This document shows positions 9,234 to 17,610 of a stretch of 64,000 nucleotides of DNA, piece after piece. The stretch's first letter is position 1, and the number at the start of each line of letters is the position of its first letter. The position numbers and the translations under genes are program-made. The notes under the pieces were generated by a model, which did not search any database, was not told the origin of the DNA, and was given only the letters and a program-made list of their open reading frames with translations. This DNA comes from Palsa-506 sp963707065 (GTDB lineage: Bacteria > Actinomycetota > Actinomycetes > Streptosporangiales > Streptosporangiaceae), in NCBI GenBank assembly GCA_963707065.1, contig CAVPPJ010000001.1, positions 19,566 to 83,565 of the forward strand, written 5' to 3'.

Positions 9234-9515
9234 TTAGGCCGTCGGGGCTGGCGAGTCTGATGGTTCGGGGGGATGCCGGGTGGACACGGTGAACGATTGG
9301 CCGTCGCAGCGCCCTCCGATTGCGGTGGCCTCGGTCCTGGGCACGGCGAGGCGTATCGCCAGTGCTCCCACGGCGGTGCCGGAGATGGCCAGGCCGGCGG
9401 CCGTTCCGCCGATGATTGCCCGGGTCGTCGGCGGCGATGCGGCGGCGAGGGCCGCAAGCGTGATGGCAGCGAGCCACGTAGCGGTAGCGAGTATCCACAG
9501 GAGATTTCGCTGCAT
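9234..9515 (-). CDS. Small two-helix membrane protein, unknown
   Basis: ATG 9515 with GGAAGG five bases before it; 93 residues. Two hydrophobic segments (LLWILATATWLAAITLAALAA and IIGGTAAGLAISGTAVGALAI) are followed by a hydrophilic, Pro-rich tail. No family is recognised. It is the last gene of a minus-strand series (DUF4118, CaCA exchanger) 130 bp after the exchanger, which suggests but does not prove cotranscription. Confidence 0.5.
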   Translation of the reverse strand: MQRNLLWILATATWLAAITLAALAAASPPTTRAIIGGTAAGLAISGTAVGALAIRLAVPRTEATAIGGRCDGQSFTVSTRHPPEPSDSPAPTA

Positions 9516-9645
9516 ATCAGCCTTCCGTTGCCTCCGGCTGCTGCTGTCTATGGTTACGCGGCCATGGCCAGCGGGAACGTCTCGGTTCCACGATCGGGTG
9601 TTGTTGCGCGCCTGCGGGTATCTGGGTCATGTCACCGGTGCGGTT

Positions 9646-10650
9646 TTAGTTTGCGGTCGCGACGACGGTGATGACGAAGGCGGCGTAGCCGGCGATGATC
9701 AGGAAGCCGCTGCGCCGGGTGATCCCGCGGCCGGCCAGGGCGAGGGCGAGGGTGGTGACGGTCAGCGCACCGTACCAGAGGGCAACCGGCAGCGCGCTGC
9801 CGAGGTCGGTGCCTGCGATGAGGGCCGCGGGCAGGAGCAGCCCGGCGAGCACGTTGATGGTGTTGCTGTTGAGGGCCTCGCTCAGCGTCGCGGCGGCGCG
9901 CCCCCGGCGGGCGAGGTAGACAGCGGCAACGGCGTTGGGCAGGCTCGTCACCGCGGCCAGCACGATCGCGCCGGTGATCGCGGCCGGGACGGCGAAGCGG
10001 GCGGCGAGCACCGAAACGCTGCGTTCCATGGCGTAACTTGCCGCGAGCACGACGCCGAGAGCCAGGGCGGCGGTGGCGGCATCCCGCAGGCCGCCTTTTT
10101 CGGGGTGGATTGCCTCGGACAGCTCCTGTTCTTCCTCGGCGATCGCCTCAGCGAGCCAGGACCGCAGCCGGGCCGACAGCGGGATGGTCGCGCGGCTGGA
10201 GGGTTGCAGCGCCGACACGTACACATATGGCGCCAGGACGGCCAGCGCGAGCACGAGGGCGGCCACGGGCGCGATCAGGCCGAGGGCGGCGGTGATGCTC
10301 AGGACCGCCATCCATAGTGCTAGCGAGCCCTCGAAGATGACGACCCTGGGGTGCAGGCGGATCCGCCCGGCCACGACGGCGCCCAGTCCGAGCAGCGCCG
10401 CCAGATTGAACACGTTCGAGCCGAGCACCACGCCGGTGCCGACCTCATGCTGGCCATGGGCGAGCGCGGTCACCGCCGAGGTGATCTCCGGGGTGTCTGC
10501 GGCCAGTGCCGCCAGCAGGCCAAGCAGCGCCTCGGACAGGCCCAGCCGGGCGCCTACTCGTTCCAGCCGCACCACGAGCACCACGCTCGCGCTCAGGCTG
10601 AGCGCTGTGGCCGCCACGAAGACCGCAGCCGCCAGCGGCGATGACGCCAT
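9646..10650 (-). CDS. Sodium/calcium exchanger family (CaCA) membrane protein
   Basis: 334 residues with about ten hydrophobic segments in two inverted halves, as in YrbG/CaCA antiporters. The alpha-1 repeat spans residues ~36-95 (LGLSEALLGLLAALAADTPE, then GSNVFNLAALLGLG). The alpha-2 repeat spans ~220-270 (TGAIVLAAVTSLPNAVAAV, then LNSNTINVLAGLLLP). An acidic loop between the halves (AEAIAEEEQELSEAIHPEKGG) could be a cation sensor. Known members exchange Ca2+ for Na+ or H+ across the plasma membrane. The canonical P-E-x-x-T of alpha-1 appears as TPEITSA. Alpha-2 has SLPNAVAA where many members have an acidic residue, so ion selectivity may differ. Confidence 0.8.
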   Translation of the reverse strand: MASSPLAAAVFVAATALSLSASVVLVVRLERVGARLGLSEALLGLLAALAADTPEITSAVTALAHGQHEVGTGVVLGSNVFNLAALLGLGAVVAGRIRLHPRVVIFEGSLALWMAVLSITAALGLIAPVAALVLALAVLAPYVYVSALQPSSRATIPLSARLRSWLAEAIAEEEQELSEAIHPEKGGLRDAATAALALGVVLAASYAMERSVSVLAARFAVPAAITGAIVLAAVTSLPNAVAAVYLARRGRAAATLSEALNSNTINVLAGLLLPAALIAGTDLGSALPVALWYGALTVTTLALALAGRGITRRSGFLIIAGYAAFVITVVATAN

Positions 10651-10777
10651 AAGTCACCGAAACCCTGCATGTTGCGATGATCCTGGTCCACCCGCCAGAT
10701 CAGCAACCGATCCTGAGCTGCGGTACTCAGGACTCTCGTGCATGGCGGCACCTCTTCTGGGCCGCCAGCCCGGTTCG

Positions 10778-11530
10778 TCAGCGCCCGCTCCGGGCGGTCT
10801 GGCTGGCGCTCAGCGCCCGCCCGGCCTGATTGGCCAGCGTGACGGCGACCAGGCGGGCCTGCAGGGACGGCCTGGCGCCCGGCTTCGCCGTCAGCATGAA
10901 ACGCCCGTAGTACTGGCCATTGCCGAAAGTCCGCAGCTCGATCTCCTCTGCGGGCAGGCCCTTCTGCTCAGCGTCCCAGCGGCCATGACCCGCCAGCACC
11001 GTGCCGTCCGGCTCCAGCCGCGGCGGGTGGCCGAGCAGGGTGCCGTACTCGAACCGGCATCCCTCCAGGGCCAGCAGGCCGATCAGCTGCTCCCTGACGT
11101 GATCGACAACGGCATCCGGCGACCTGGCGGACTGGTTTAGCGACGCGGTCTCGTGGATCTGCGCGAGGTAACCCGCGTCCGTGATCGCGATGACCCGCAG
11201 GCGCCGTGCGCGGGCTGCCAGCTGGGACACCGCCAGGCCGGTCAGCAAAAGCAGGACCGCGGTCGTGACATCCGCCGAGCTGCGGATGGTGAACCGGTAA
11301 TACGGCAGGGTGAAGAAGAAGTCGAACCAGATAGCGGCGCAGACCGCCGCGAGCCCGCCGGCGACGCGGTTCCCGATCGCCGCTACCCCGACGACCACCA
11401 CGACCAGCAGCAGGGCCACGTTCGTGTTCGACCATGACGCGCGGAACGGCAGCAGGATGGCCGCTGCCACCAGCGGCGCGGCTAGCGCGGCCGTGATCGC
11501 GATGCGGTCCCTGCTCAGGTAACGAGTCAT
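10778..11530 (-). CDS. DUF4118 (KdpD-like) sensory membrane protein without kinase
   Basis: 250 residues. The first ~115 form the DUF4118 four-helix membrane module seen in KdpD. Examples are LVAAAILLPFRASWSNTNVA, the VALLLVVVVVGVAAIGNRVAGG region, FDFFFTLPYYRFTI (a strong DUF4118 signature) and TTAVLLLLTGLAVSQLAARA. A C-terminal soluble domain follows that resembles a GAF/PAS-like fold. There is no histidine-kinase domain, so signalling must be indirect. Its start lies 21 bp after the stop of the small membrane gene at 11552, implying an operon. Confidence 0.75.
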   Translation of the reverse strand: MTRYLSRDRIAITAALAAPLVAAAILLPFRASWSNTNVALLLVVVVVGVAAIGNRVAGGLAAVCAAIWFDFFFTLPYYRFTIRSSADVTTAVLLLLTGLAVSQLAARARRLRVIAITDAGYLAQIHETASLNQSARSPDAVVDHVREQLIGLLALEGCRFEYGTLLGHPPRLEPDGTVLAGHGRWDAEQKGLPAEEIELRTFGNGQYYGRFMLTAKPGARPSLQARLVAVTLANQAGRALSASQTARSGR

Positions 11531-11551
11531 CGGTGGTACCTCCAGCCAGGG

Positions 11552-11941
11552 TCAGGATCGTTCGCGCCAGAGCTTCAGGCCGCCGACGGCCAGCACCACC
11601 AGCGCCGGGACGAAGAACAGCCCGGTGTGCAGGACCGCGCCCGCGATCCCCGCGACGAGGACCAGCACTCCGGCGACAGCAGCCAGCATGTTGACCGGGC
11701 CGGGGGCGAACGCGGCAGCTGCGGCGAGCGGCGCGGGCGCGAGTGCCAGCAGCAGCGAAGCCCATGTCACGGGCGGAGGATCTTGGCCCAGCAGCGCCGA
11801 GATGGTGATCAGCTGCGCGGCGCCGGCAAGGAGCAGCGCGCTACGCCGCCAGGCCCAGCTCGGCGGAGCAGGCCGCGGCTCGCCGGCTGCAGCTGTACTC
11901 GGGGCCGGTGAAATGCCGGCCGGCACGTTCTGTGTCGTCAT
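11552..11941 (-). CDS. Small integral membrane protein, unknown
   Basis: 129 residues: a Pro/Ala-rich N-terminus, then about four hydrophobic helices (SALLLAGAAQLITISALLG, ASLLLALAPAPLAAAAAFAP, the MLAAVAGVLVLVAGIAGAVL region and FFVPALVVLAVGGLKLW), ending in WRERS. No family is assigned. It is first in the minus-strand set with the DUF4118 and CaCA genes and divergent from the NhaA fusion gene across a 267-bp gap that must contain both promoters. Confidence 0.6.
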   Translation of the reverse strand: MTTQNVPAGISPAPSTAAAGEPRPAPPSWAWRRSALLLAGAAQLITISALLGQDPPPVTWASLLLALAPAPLAAAAAFAPGPVNMLAAVAGVLVLVAGIAGAVLHTGLFFVPALVVLAVGGLKLWRERS

Positions 11942-12208
11942 TTGCGCGCTCCTGGTGGGCGGATTCGAGAGTCACGAATGTCGCGCCGACCAGGCTTCCC
12001 GGCTCACCTGATCACGAGCATAGACGCCGCCTGCCCGGCCGCCAAGTAACCGCCGGCCGCTGCCAGCCCGGCGCAGCGGATCTGTAAAGTGCGACGCGGG
12101 AACTCAGCAAGGCACGCGTCGCCGGCCGGGCGGCTGGCTGAGCGCTCGTCACGGCGGCAGTTACGTTTCGTGCCTTGTGAGGTCGTTACTGGCCGTGAGG
12201 AGGACGCC

Positions 12209-14113
12209 GTGCCCGACGACGGGCGGCCGGCTGCGGTGGATCCGTTGTCCGGGCGGACGGCGTGGGCGCGGAACCTGCAGACGCCGCTGCGGATCTTCCT
12301 GCGGACCGAGACCGGCAGCGCGGCCGTGCTGCTGGCCATGGCGGTGGCCGCGCTGGCCTGGGTGAACATCGACGCGTCGTCGTATACGGCCCTGTGGGGC
12401 GCGCGGCTGTCGGTGCGGCTGGCCGGAGCCGGGGTGTCGCTGGACCTGCGCGAGTGGGTGAACAGCGGGCTGATGACGTTCTTCTTCTTCGTCTTCGGCC
12501 TGGAGGCCCGCCGCGAGTTCGACATGGGCGAGCTGCGGGAGCGGGCGCGTCTGGCGCTGCCGGTCGCGGCCGGGCTGGGCGGCCTGGTAATCCCGGTCGT
12601 CATCTACCTGGCCGCGAACGCCGGCAGCCCGGCGGCTCATGGGTGGGGCGCGGCTATGTCCACCGACAGCGCGTTCGCGCTCGGGACCCTGGCGTTGACC
12701 GGGCCCCGGTTCCCCGACCGGGTGCGGGCGTTCCTGCTGTCGGTCGCGGTCGTGGATGACCTGGTCTCGCTGGTGGTGATCGGCGTCGCGTACAGCAAGG
12801 CGGTCACGGTCGTCCCGCTGGCCGTCGCGGCCGGGATCTTCGCCGTGGTCCTGGTGCTGCGCCGGGCCGGGATCCGGTACGGGATCGTCTACGCGCTGCT
12901 GGGGATGGCGGCGTGGGTCGCGGTTCTGAAGTCCGGCGTTGACCCGGTAGTCGTCGGCCTGGTCCTGGGGCTGCTGACCTATGCCTACCCGGCGGCCCGG
13001 ACCGACCTGGAACGTGCCAGCGAGGCGTTCCGCAGCTTCCGGGAACAGCCCACCCCCGGCCTCGCGCAGTCAGCGCGGGCCGGGCTCGCCACCGCGCTGT
13101 CCCCGAACGAGCGGCTCCAGCAGCTCTACCATCCCTGGACTAGCTACGTCATCGTCCCGCTGTTCGCGCTCGCCAACGCCGGCATCGTCATTAACGGCGC
13201 CTTCCTGGCCCGCGCCTACACTTCCCCTATCACCCTGGGCATCCTGATCGGCTACGTCGCGGGAAAGCCGGTCGGCATCACCGGCGCGTCGTGGCTGCTG
13301 ACCCGGCTCAGCCGCGGACGGCTCCGCCCGCCCGTGGGCTGGGCCACCGTCGCCGGGGTCGGCGCGATCGCCGGGATCGGGTTCGCCGTGTCCATCCTGA
13401 TCGCGACCCTCGCCTTCACCGGCATCCAGCTGCAGGAGGCCAAGCTCGGCGTCCTGACCACCGTGGTCGCCGCGCCCGCGATCACCTGGCTGGTCTTCCG
13501 GGCCACCCGCCTGCTTCCGGCCCGGCTGCAGGTCCGGGCCGCGCTCGGCACCGCCGAGGTCATCACCGACCTGGGCGCCCCGGTCGACCCGGGCCGCGAC
13601 CGCATCCGCGGCCCGGCGCGGGCACCGGTCACCATCGTGGAGTACGGCGACTTCGAGTGCCCCTACTGCGGCCAGGCCGAACCGGTCCTCCGGGAACTGC
13701 TGGCCGGCCACGGTGACGTCCGCTACGTCTGGCGGCACCTGCCGCTGGGCGATGTCCACCCCCATGCCCAGCTCGCCGCCGAGGCCGCCGAGGCCGCCGC
13801 CGCCCAGGGCGCTTTCTGGGAGATGCACGACCTGCTCCTGCGCCACCAAGACCGCCTCCAGCTGCGCGACCTGATCCGCTACGCCGGCGACCTCGGCCTC
13901 GACAGCGAGCGATTCGGCGGGCACCTCCGCAACCGCGCTGGCGCCGCGCGGATCGCGGAGGACGTCGACTCCGCCGACCTCAGCGGTGTCTCCGGCACCC
14001 CGACCTTCTTCATCAACGGCCGCCGGCACTACGGCAGCTACGACATCACCGCACTCACCACCGCCGTTCTGGCCGCCAAAGCCGCCGCCCGCCTGGCTGA
14101 TGACCAGCGATGA
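12209..14113 (+). CDS. nhaA: NhaA Na+/H+ antiporter fused to a DsbA-like thioredoxin domain
   Basis: GTG 12209 is chosen because GAGGAGG lies directly upstream; longer in-frame starts have no ribosome site. Residues ~20-430 are NhaA: FFFVFGLEARREFDMGEL, STDSAFALGTLAL and VVDDLVSLVVIG, which keeps the Asp pair that binds Na+/H+ in the E. coli enzyme. Residues ~465-634 form a DsbA-type domain with the redox motif Cys484-Pro-Tyr-Cys487 in FECPYCGQAEPVL and the cis-Pro loop VSGTPTFFINGRRH. The fusion recurs in actinobacteria; its purpose (redox gating or a displaced thiol oxidase) is unknown. Which side of the membrane the thioredoxin domain occupies depends on helix count and was not determined. 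Confidence 0.9.
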   Translation: MPDDGRPAAVDPLSGRTAWARNLQTPLRIFLRTETGSAAVLLAMAVAALAWVNIDASSYTALWGARLSVRLAGAGVSLDLREWVNSGLMTFFFFVFGLEARREFDMGELRERARLALPVAAGLGGLVIPVVIYLAANAGSPAAHGWGAAMSTDSAFALGTLALTGPRFPDRVRAFLLSVAVVDDLVSLVVIGVAYSKAVTVVPLAVAAGIFAVVLVLRRAGIRYGIVYALLGMAAWVAVLKSGVDPVVVGLVLGLLTYAYPAARTDLERASEAFRSFREQPTPGLAQSARAGLATALSPNERLQQLYHPWTSYVIVPLFALANAGIVINGAFLARAYTSPITLGILIGYVAGKPVGITGASWLLTRLSRGRLRPPVGWATVAGVGAIAGIGFAVSILIATLAFTGIQLQEAKLGVLTTVVAAPAITWLVFRATRLLPARLQVRAALGTAEVITDLGAPVDPGRDRIRGPARAPVTIVEYGDFECPYCGQAEPVLRELLAGHGDVRYVWRHLPLGDVHPHAQLAAEAAEAAAAQGAFWEMHDLLLRHQDRLQLRDLIRYAGDLGLDSERFGGHLRNRAGAARIAEDVDSADLSGVSGTPTFFINGRRHYGSYDITALTTAVLAAKAAARLADDQR

Positions 14114-14431
14114 ATCGCCCGCCGCTGCACGAAGACGCCAGCGGCCGCAACAACCGATCATGGCGCACCCGGCCACGCTGATTGCCAGCGTGGCCCAGGC
14201 AAAAGACCCGGCCCCTGCGGGAACGCGGCCGAGATGCCGTAACGGGCCAGCGCCCCGATCGCGCCGCCAGGCCGCGACGGCGAGCGCTCCCCAGCCGCGT
14301 CGGGGGCCGCGCGCCCGCCCGGAGAGCCGCCCCGGATGGCTGCAGTCAGGGATGCGGCTTTGGCACGGCATCTTCGGGCAGCAGCGTCACGACATCGGTT
14401 AAGCAAGGCACATGGGCGGCTGCGCCCGGCA
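14114..14431. other. Convergent intergenic region
   Basis: About 320 bp between the ends of the NhaA fusion and the CLC gene. Apart from the 14171-14195 hairpin I see no gene-like or repeated content. Confidence 0.5.
14171..14195. terminator. Strong hairpin, likely bidirectional terminator
   Basis: GGCCACGCTG-ATTGC-CAGCGTGGCC is a perfect 10-bp stem with a 5-base loop. It lies 58 bp after the NhaA fusion stop, in the convergent gap before the CLC gene. No T-run follows, as is common in high-GC actinobacteria. Confidence 0.6.
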
Positions 14432-16510
14432 TCACTGCGGCCGCGGGCGCTGGTCGCTGTCTTCGGGACGCAGCGCCTGTCCGGGTGGGCGCGCATCTGC
14501 GGGATGCTCGCCTGGCTGGCTGTCCGGTTCGCCGCGCGGGCGTGATGGCTCTGGATTGCGTGCTTCGGGAGCTAGCAGGTTGATGTGGTCGCCGGGGGCG
14601 AGGATGATGCCGGGATCGGGATCGCGCAGGGTGCCGTTGTCCACGACCGTGACCGGGACGCAGCCGGGAGGCCAGGTGATGTCGCCGAGCGCCTGGCCGG
14701 CGCAGGGCGAGCCGGCCGGGATGGTGACCTCGAGCAGCTGGTAGCTATCTAGCGGGTCCGGTGCCTCGCGGAGATCATCCTGCGGGCCGGAGAGGTCCTG
14801 CCTGCGGGTTCGGGGTGCCTGATTTGCGGTGGCCCGGGCGGCGCTGATCTGGCGGGCGATGGCTTGCAGCACGTTGTGGCTGGTGATCCAGCCCTGGACG
14901 TGCTGCCCGTCGTCGGCGAGGACCGGCAGGCCGTCGCGGCCGTATAGTTCCAGCTGGTGCAGGGACTGGGTGAGGGATTCGCTGGCGAACAGGACCTGCG
15001 GTTCGCGCCGCCCGGTTACCGGCCCTGGCAGGGATTTGAGGCCCGTTCCGGGTGGCTCGGGTACTGCGGCTACGGGCGCGGGGAAGGGGCGCATGGCGTC
15101 GGCGGCGGTGAGGTCCTCGAACGGGTCGGCGGAGGGGGCGTGGTCGATGTCGGTGCCGCGGCGCAGCAGCTTGGTGGTGTAGATGGTGCCGTAGCTCAGT
15201 CCGCGGGAGGTGGCGGTGGCGATCGCGACGGCGAGCATGACGGGCAGGGTGAGGGTGAAGTCGCCGGTCATCTCCACGACGCTGGCGACTGAGGTCAGCG
15301 GCGCGCGGGCGGCGGCGGCGAATACCGCGCCCATCGCGACGACCGCATACAGGGCGGACTGCCCGGCGGCCGGGCCGATGGCATGACGGGCGATCTCGCC
15401 GAAGGCCATGCCGGAGGTGGCGCCGATGAACAGCGACGGCGCGAACACGCCTCCGGATCCGCCGATGCCGATGGTCAGGCTGCACGCGATAATCTTCCCG
15501 GCGGCCAGGATGATCAGGAACCACAGGGCGTAGCTGCCGCCGACGGCCTTGTACAGGACCGGGTAGCCGACCCCGTACATCTGCGGCAGGGCCAGCAGCA
15601 GCAGCCCGAGCAAGATGCCGCCTACCGCGGGCCGGGCCCACTCCGGCCGGTTCTTCCACAGCCGGTCGCACAGGTCCTCCGTCGCGTACAGAACCTTAGA
15701 GAAGGTCAGGCCGATCAGGGCCGCGACGACGGCGAGGCCGGCGATCAGCAGGTAGGTGGTCAGGTAGTGCAGCGTTATCCCGGGCGGCAGCCCGGACAGG
15801 AACGGGGCATCGCCGAGGAACTGGCGGCTGAGCAGGTCGGCGACCATCGCTGAGAGCATGACGGTGAAGACCGCCTCCACTGACAGTTCCCGCAGGATGA
15901 TCTCCACGCCGAAGAACACGCCGGTGATCGGCGCGTTGAAGGTAGCGGCGATCCCGCCGGCGGCGCCGCAGGCGACCAGGATCCGCAACCGGTTCTCCGG
16001 CATCTTCACCCACTGGCCGAGGCTGGAGGCCAGCGCGGAGCCGATCTGCACGATCGGGCCTTCCCGGCCGACGGACCCGCCGACGCCGATGCAGATGGCG
16101 GAGGCGACCGATTTCACGACGGCGACCTGGGGCCGGATCCGGCCGCCTTCGCTGGCGACGGCGATCATCACCTCGGGCACTCCGTGGCCGCGGGCCTCGC
16201 GGGCGTACCGGTAGATCAGCGGCCCGTAGATCAGCCCGCCGATCACCGGGATCACCACGAAGAACCCCAGCCCGAGCCACGGCAGGTGGGCGCTGGGGAC
16301 CCGGCCCTGCTGGCCGAACAGGACATGGCCGGTGGCCAGCCAGGTGACGAAGTAGATCAGGTACCGGAACGCCACCGCCCCCAGCCCGGACCCGGCCCCC
16401 ACGACCAGCGCGACAGCCAGCAGCCCGCCGCGCGAGCCGCGCAGCCAGCCGCCTGTCCGCCCAGTCCACCGAAGCGGCGGTGGCGGGGCTGCCGGATAGT
16501 TGCCGGTCAC
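14432..16510 (-). CDS. CLC-family chloride channel/antiporter with CBS and RCK_C domains
   Basis: GTG 16510 is selected because it overlaps the upstream MarR stop (GTGA) and has GAAGGG before it. The ~692-residue protein begins with the CLC membrane domain. Its selectivity motifs are present: GHGVP (in place of GSGIP), GREGPIVQIG with the gating glutamate, and GSGGVFAPSLFIGA. Residues ~455-580 hold a CBS-type region, including LHQLELYGRDGLPVLADDGQ and VQGWITSHNVLQAIARQIS. A TrkA-C/RCK_C-like domain (ITWPPGCVPVTVVDNG, then IILAPGDHINLLAP) follows and may bind nucleotide or ligand. The C-terminal ~40 residues are a disordered Pro/Arg/Glu tail. It likely exports Cl- or exchanges Cl-/H+, controlled by the coupled MarR regulator. 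Confidence 0.9.
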   Translation of the reverse strand: MTGNYPAAPPPPLRWTGRTGGWLRGSRGGLLAVALVVGAGSGLGAVAFRYLIYFVTWLATGHVLFGQQGRVPSAHLPWLGLGFFVVIPVIGGLIYGPLIYRYAREARGHGVPEVMIAVASEGGRIRPQVAVVKSVASAICIGVGGSVGREGPIVQIGSALASSLGQWVKMPENRLRILVACGAAGGIAATFNAPITGVFFGVEIILRELSVEAVFTVMLSAMVADLLSRQFLGDAPFLSGLPPGITLHYLTTYLLIAGLAVVAALIGLTFSKVLYATEDLCDRLWKNRPEWARPAVGGILLGLLLLALPQMYGVGYPVLYKAVGGSYALWFLIILAAGKIIACSLTIGIGGSGGVFAPSLFIGATSGMAFGEIARHAIGPAAGQSALYAVVAMGAVFAAAARAPLTSVASVVEMTGDFTLTLPVMLAVAIATATSRGLSYGTIYTTKLLRRGTDIDHAPSADPFEDLTAADAMRPFPAPVAAVPEPPGTGLKSLPGPVTGRREPQVLFASESLTQSLHQLELYGRDGLPVLADDGQHVQGWITSHNVLQAIARQISAARATANQAPRTRRQDLSGPQDDLREAPDPLDSYQLLEVTIPAGSPCAGQALGDITWPPGCVPVTVVDNGTLRDPDPGIILAPGDHINLLAPEARNPEPSRPRGEPDSQPGEHPADARPPGQALRPEDSDQRPRPQ

Positions 16511-17058
16511 GGCCGACCCTTCGCGGCGGCCGCCCGGACCAGCCCGGGTCCGGTCCGGGCGGTCGGCTGCGGCTCGGCGGGATCTGCGGGCCACAGGCTG
16601 TCGGGGATCTCCCCGGCGGCCCGGGCGAATGCCTGCAGGGCCGCCGCGATCGCTGGCTGCTGCCGCGGCGGGAGCTGACGCAAGATACCGGCGATCAGCG
16701 CCCGGCGGCGCGCGGTCGCCTGGTCAACGACCTGCCGGCCAGCCGGGGTGATCGAGACCTGCACGGCCCGGCGATCCGCCCGTGCCCGCTGCCGCCGGAT
16801 CAGCCCCTTGCGCACCAGCCGGTCGCACATCCGCCCGGCCGTCGACGCCGTCACTCCCAGCGCAGCGGCGAGGTCCACCATCCGCTGCGGGCCGCGCGAC
16901 GCCAGCACCACCAGTGCCCGGTACTGGGCGATCGTCGTGTCCTCCGCCGCCGCGCCCAGCGACACCGTCGCCACGGCGACCAGCGCCCGGCTCGCCGTCA
17001 GCACCGCGTCCACCGCGGCCTCGTCCACAAGGTGCTCTTCCACCAAGTGCCCTTCCAC
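16507..17058 (-). CDS. MarR-family transcriptional regulator
   Basis: 183 residues from GTG 17058 (AGGGG upstream). The winged helix is clear: the segment ending ALVVLASRGPQRMVDLAAAL, then GVTASTAGRMCDRLVRKGLI and RRQRARADRRAVQVSITPAG, the MarR wing. The last ~40 residues extend beyond the standard ~145-residue length and look unstructured. It shares a GTGA overlap with the CLC gene, so the two are translated from one message. A 19-bp palindrome just upstream (17076-17094) is the probable autoregulatory operator. MarR proteins usually repress their own operon until a small phenolic or oxidant ligand binds; the ligand here is unknown. Confidence 0.85.
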   Translation of the reverse strand: MEGHLVEEHLVDEAAVDAVLTASRALVAVATVSLGAAAEDTTIAQYRALVVLASRGPQRMVDLAAALGVTASTAGRMCDRLVRKGLIRRQRARADRRAVQVSITPAGRQVVDQATARRRALIAGILRQLPPRQQPAIAAALQAFARAAGEIPDSLWPADPAEPQPTARTGPGLVRAAAAKGRP

Positions 17059-17075
17059 GCTCGCCCCTCATCATT

Positions 17076-17104
17076 TAATTGCATACTGCAATTACTGTAT
17101 AGTA
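17076..17104 (-). promoter_or_regulatory. MarR operator/promoter: palindromes upstream of marR-CLC
   Basis: TAATTGCA-TAC-TGCAATTA (17076-17094) is a perfect inverted repeat with 8-bp arms. A second, TACT-GTAT-AGTA (17093-17104), overlaps its right end. The pair sits 18-46 bp before the MarR start, in an AT-rich island that otherwise fits a -10 region. Size and symmetry match MarR operators. Confidence 0.55.
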
Positions 17105-17142
17105 ACTCTATTAGCCACCACGCCTTAGCTCAGGTCCCGGCG

Positions 17143-17440
17143 GCAGGGCCCGGAGCCCTTACGGCTGGGCATCGGGCGCACGGTCATCGATCGCTCCCGG
17201 GTCGCCATGGCGGGGCGGTAGCGAGTTCCAGGCTAACGCTCGGGCTTGTTGAAGGTTAGCGGTGCTAACGAGCTGGGGGGGGGAGTCAAACGGGGAGCCA
17301 ACGTCCACCGGCACCAGGCCACATCAGGCCACGTCCAGCCACAGTCGTGGCTGGCAGCTGCCACATCGGGACACATCCAGCGACGGTACGAACTCGCCTT
17401 ACAAGCGAGGGGCCGCAGGTTCGAACCCTGCTGCGCCCAC
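17143..17440. repeat. ~300-bp direct repeat, copy 1 (left end of the putative element)
   Basis: Closely matches 43113-43427. Shared landmarks in order: CATCGATCGCTCCCGGGTCG, the inverted repeat GTTAGC-GGT-GCTAAC (17255-17269), CGGGGAGCCAACGTCCACCG, a cluster of GGCCAC(A/G)T motifs in both orientations (17316-17383), then the 48-bp tRNA 3' half. The GGCCACGT cluster resembles arm-type integrase sites. A partial third copy lies at 48735-48868. Confidence 0.75.
17393..17440 (+). repeat. Attachment-site core: 3' half of tRNA-Val(TAC)
   Basis: 48 bases starting CTCGCCTTACAAGCGAG form an anticodon stem-loop with loop CTTACAA (anticodon TAC, Val). A variable loop follows, then the T-arm GCAGG-TTCGAAC-CCTGC and the 3' acceptor strand TGCGCCC. 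No D-arm or 5' acceptor strand lies upstream, so it is not an intact tRNA. It is the kind of 3' segment regenerated by tyrosine integrases at tRNA genes. The identical 48 bases recur at 43380-43427. Confidence 0.7.
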
Positions 17441-17452
17441 TGTTTTCGTAGC

Positions 17453-17610
17453 TCAGGCGGCTTCCTGCACGTCGCGCAGCGGAACTCCCGCATCCAGTGC
17501 TGCGGTGATAAATGCGTGCCTGAGCGTGTGCGGCCCGACTTTCTTGACGTCCCGGCCTGCCGGGCGATCCGGCGGACGATCCGCCCGGCGTCATGCCTCC
17601 AGCCGCCGCC
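17453..17610 (-). pseudogene. Tyrosine integrase C-terminal remnant
   Basis: The minus strand reads HDAGRIVRRIARQAG and then, one frame over, VKKVGPHTLRHAFITAALDA followed by GVPLRDVQEAA and a TGA (17453-17455). The HTLRHAFIT box carries the Arg-His pair of tyrosine recombinases, and the downstream region with the catalytic Tyr is missing. A frameshift sits between ARQAG and VKKVG. The stump ends 13 bp from the tRNA 3' half, the normal place for an integrase beside its att site. Confidence 0.65.

Noticed and set aside
13070..14371. 433-codon minus-strand open frame
   Set aside because: Antisense to the NhaA-DsbA fusion; Gly/Asp-rich shadow peptide.
17360..17440. Intact tRNA-Val gene
   Set aside because: The anticodon arm, T-arm and 3' acceptor strand are present, but the 26 bases upstream contain no D-arm and no strand pairing with TGCGCCC; the same holds at 43380.
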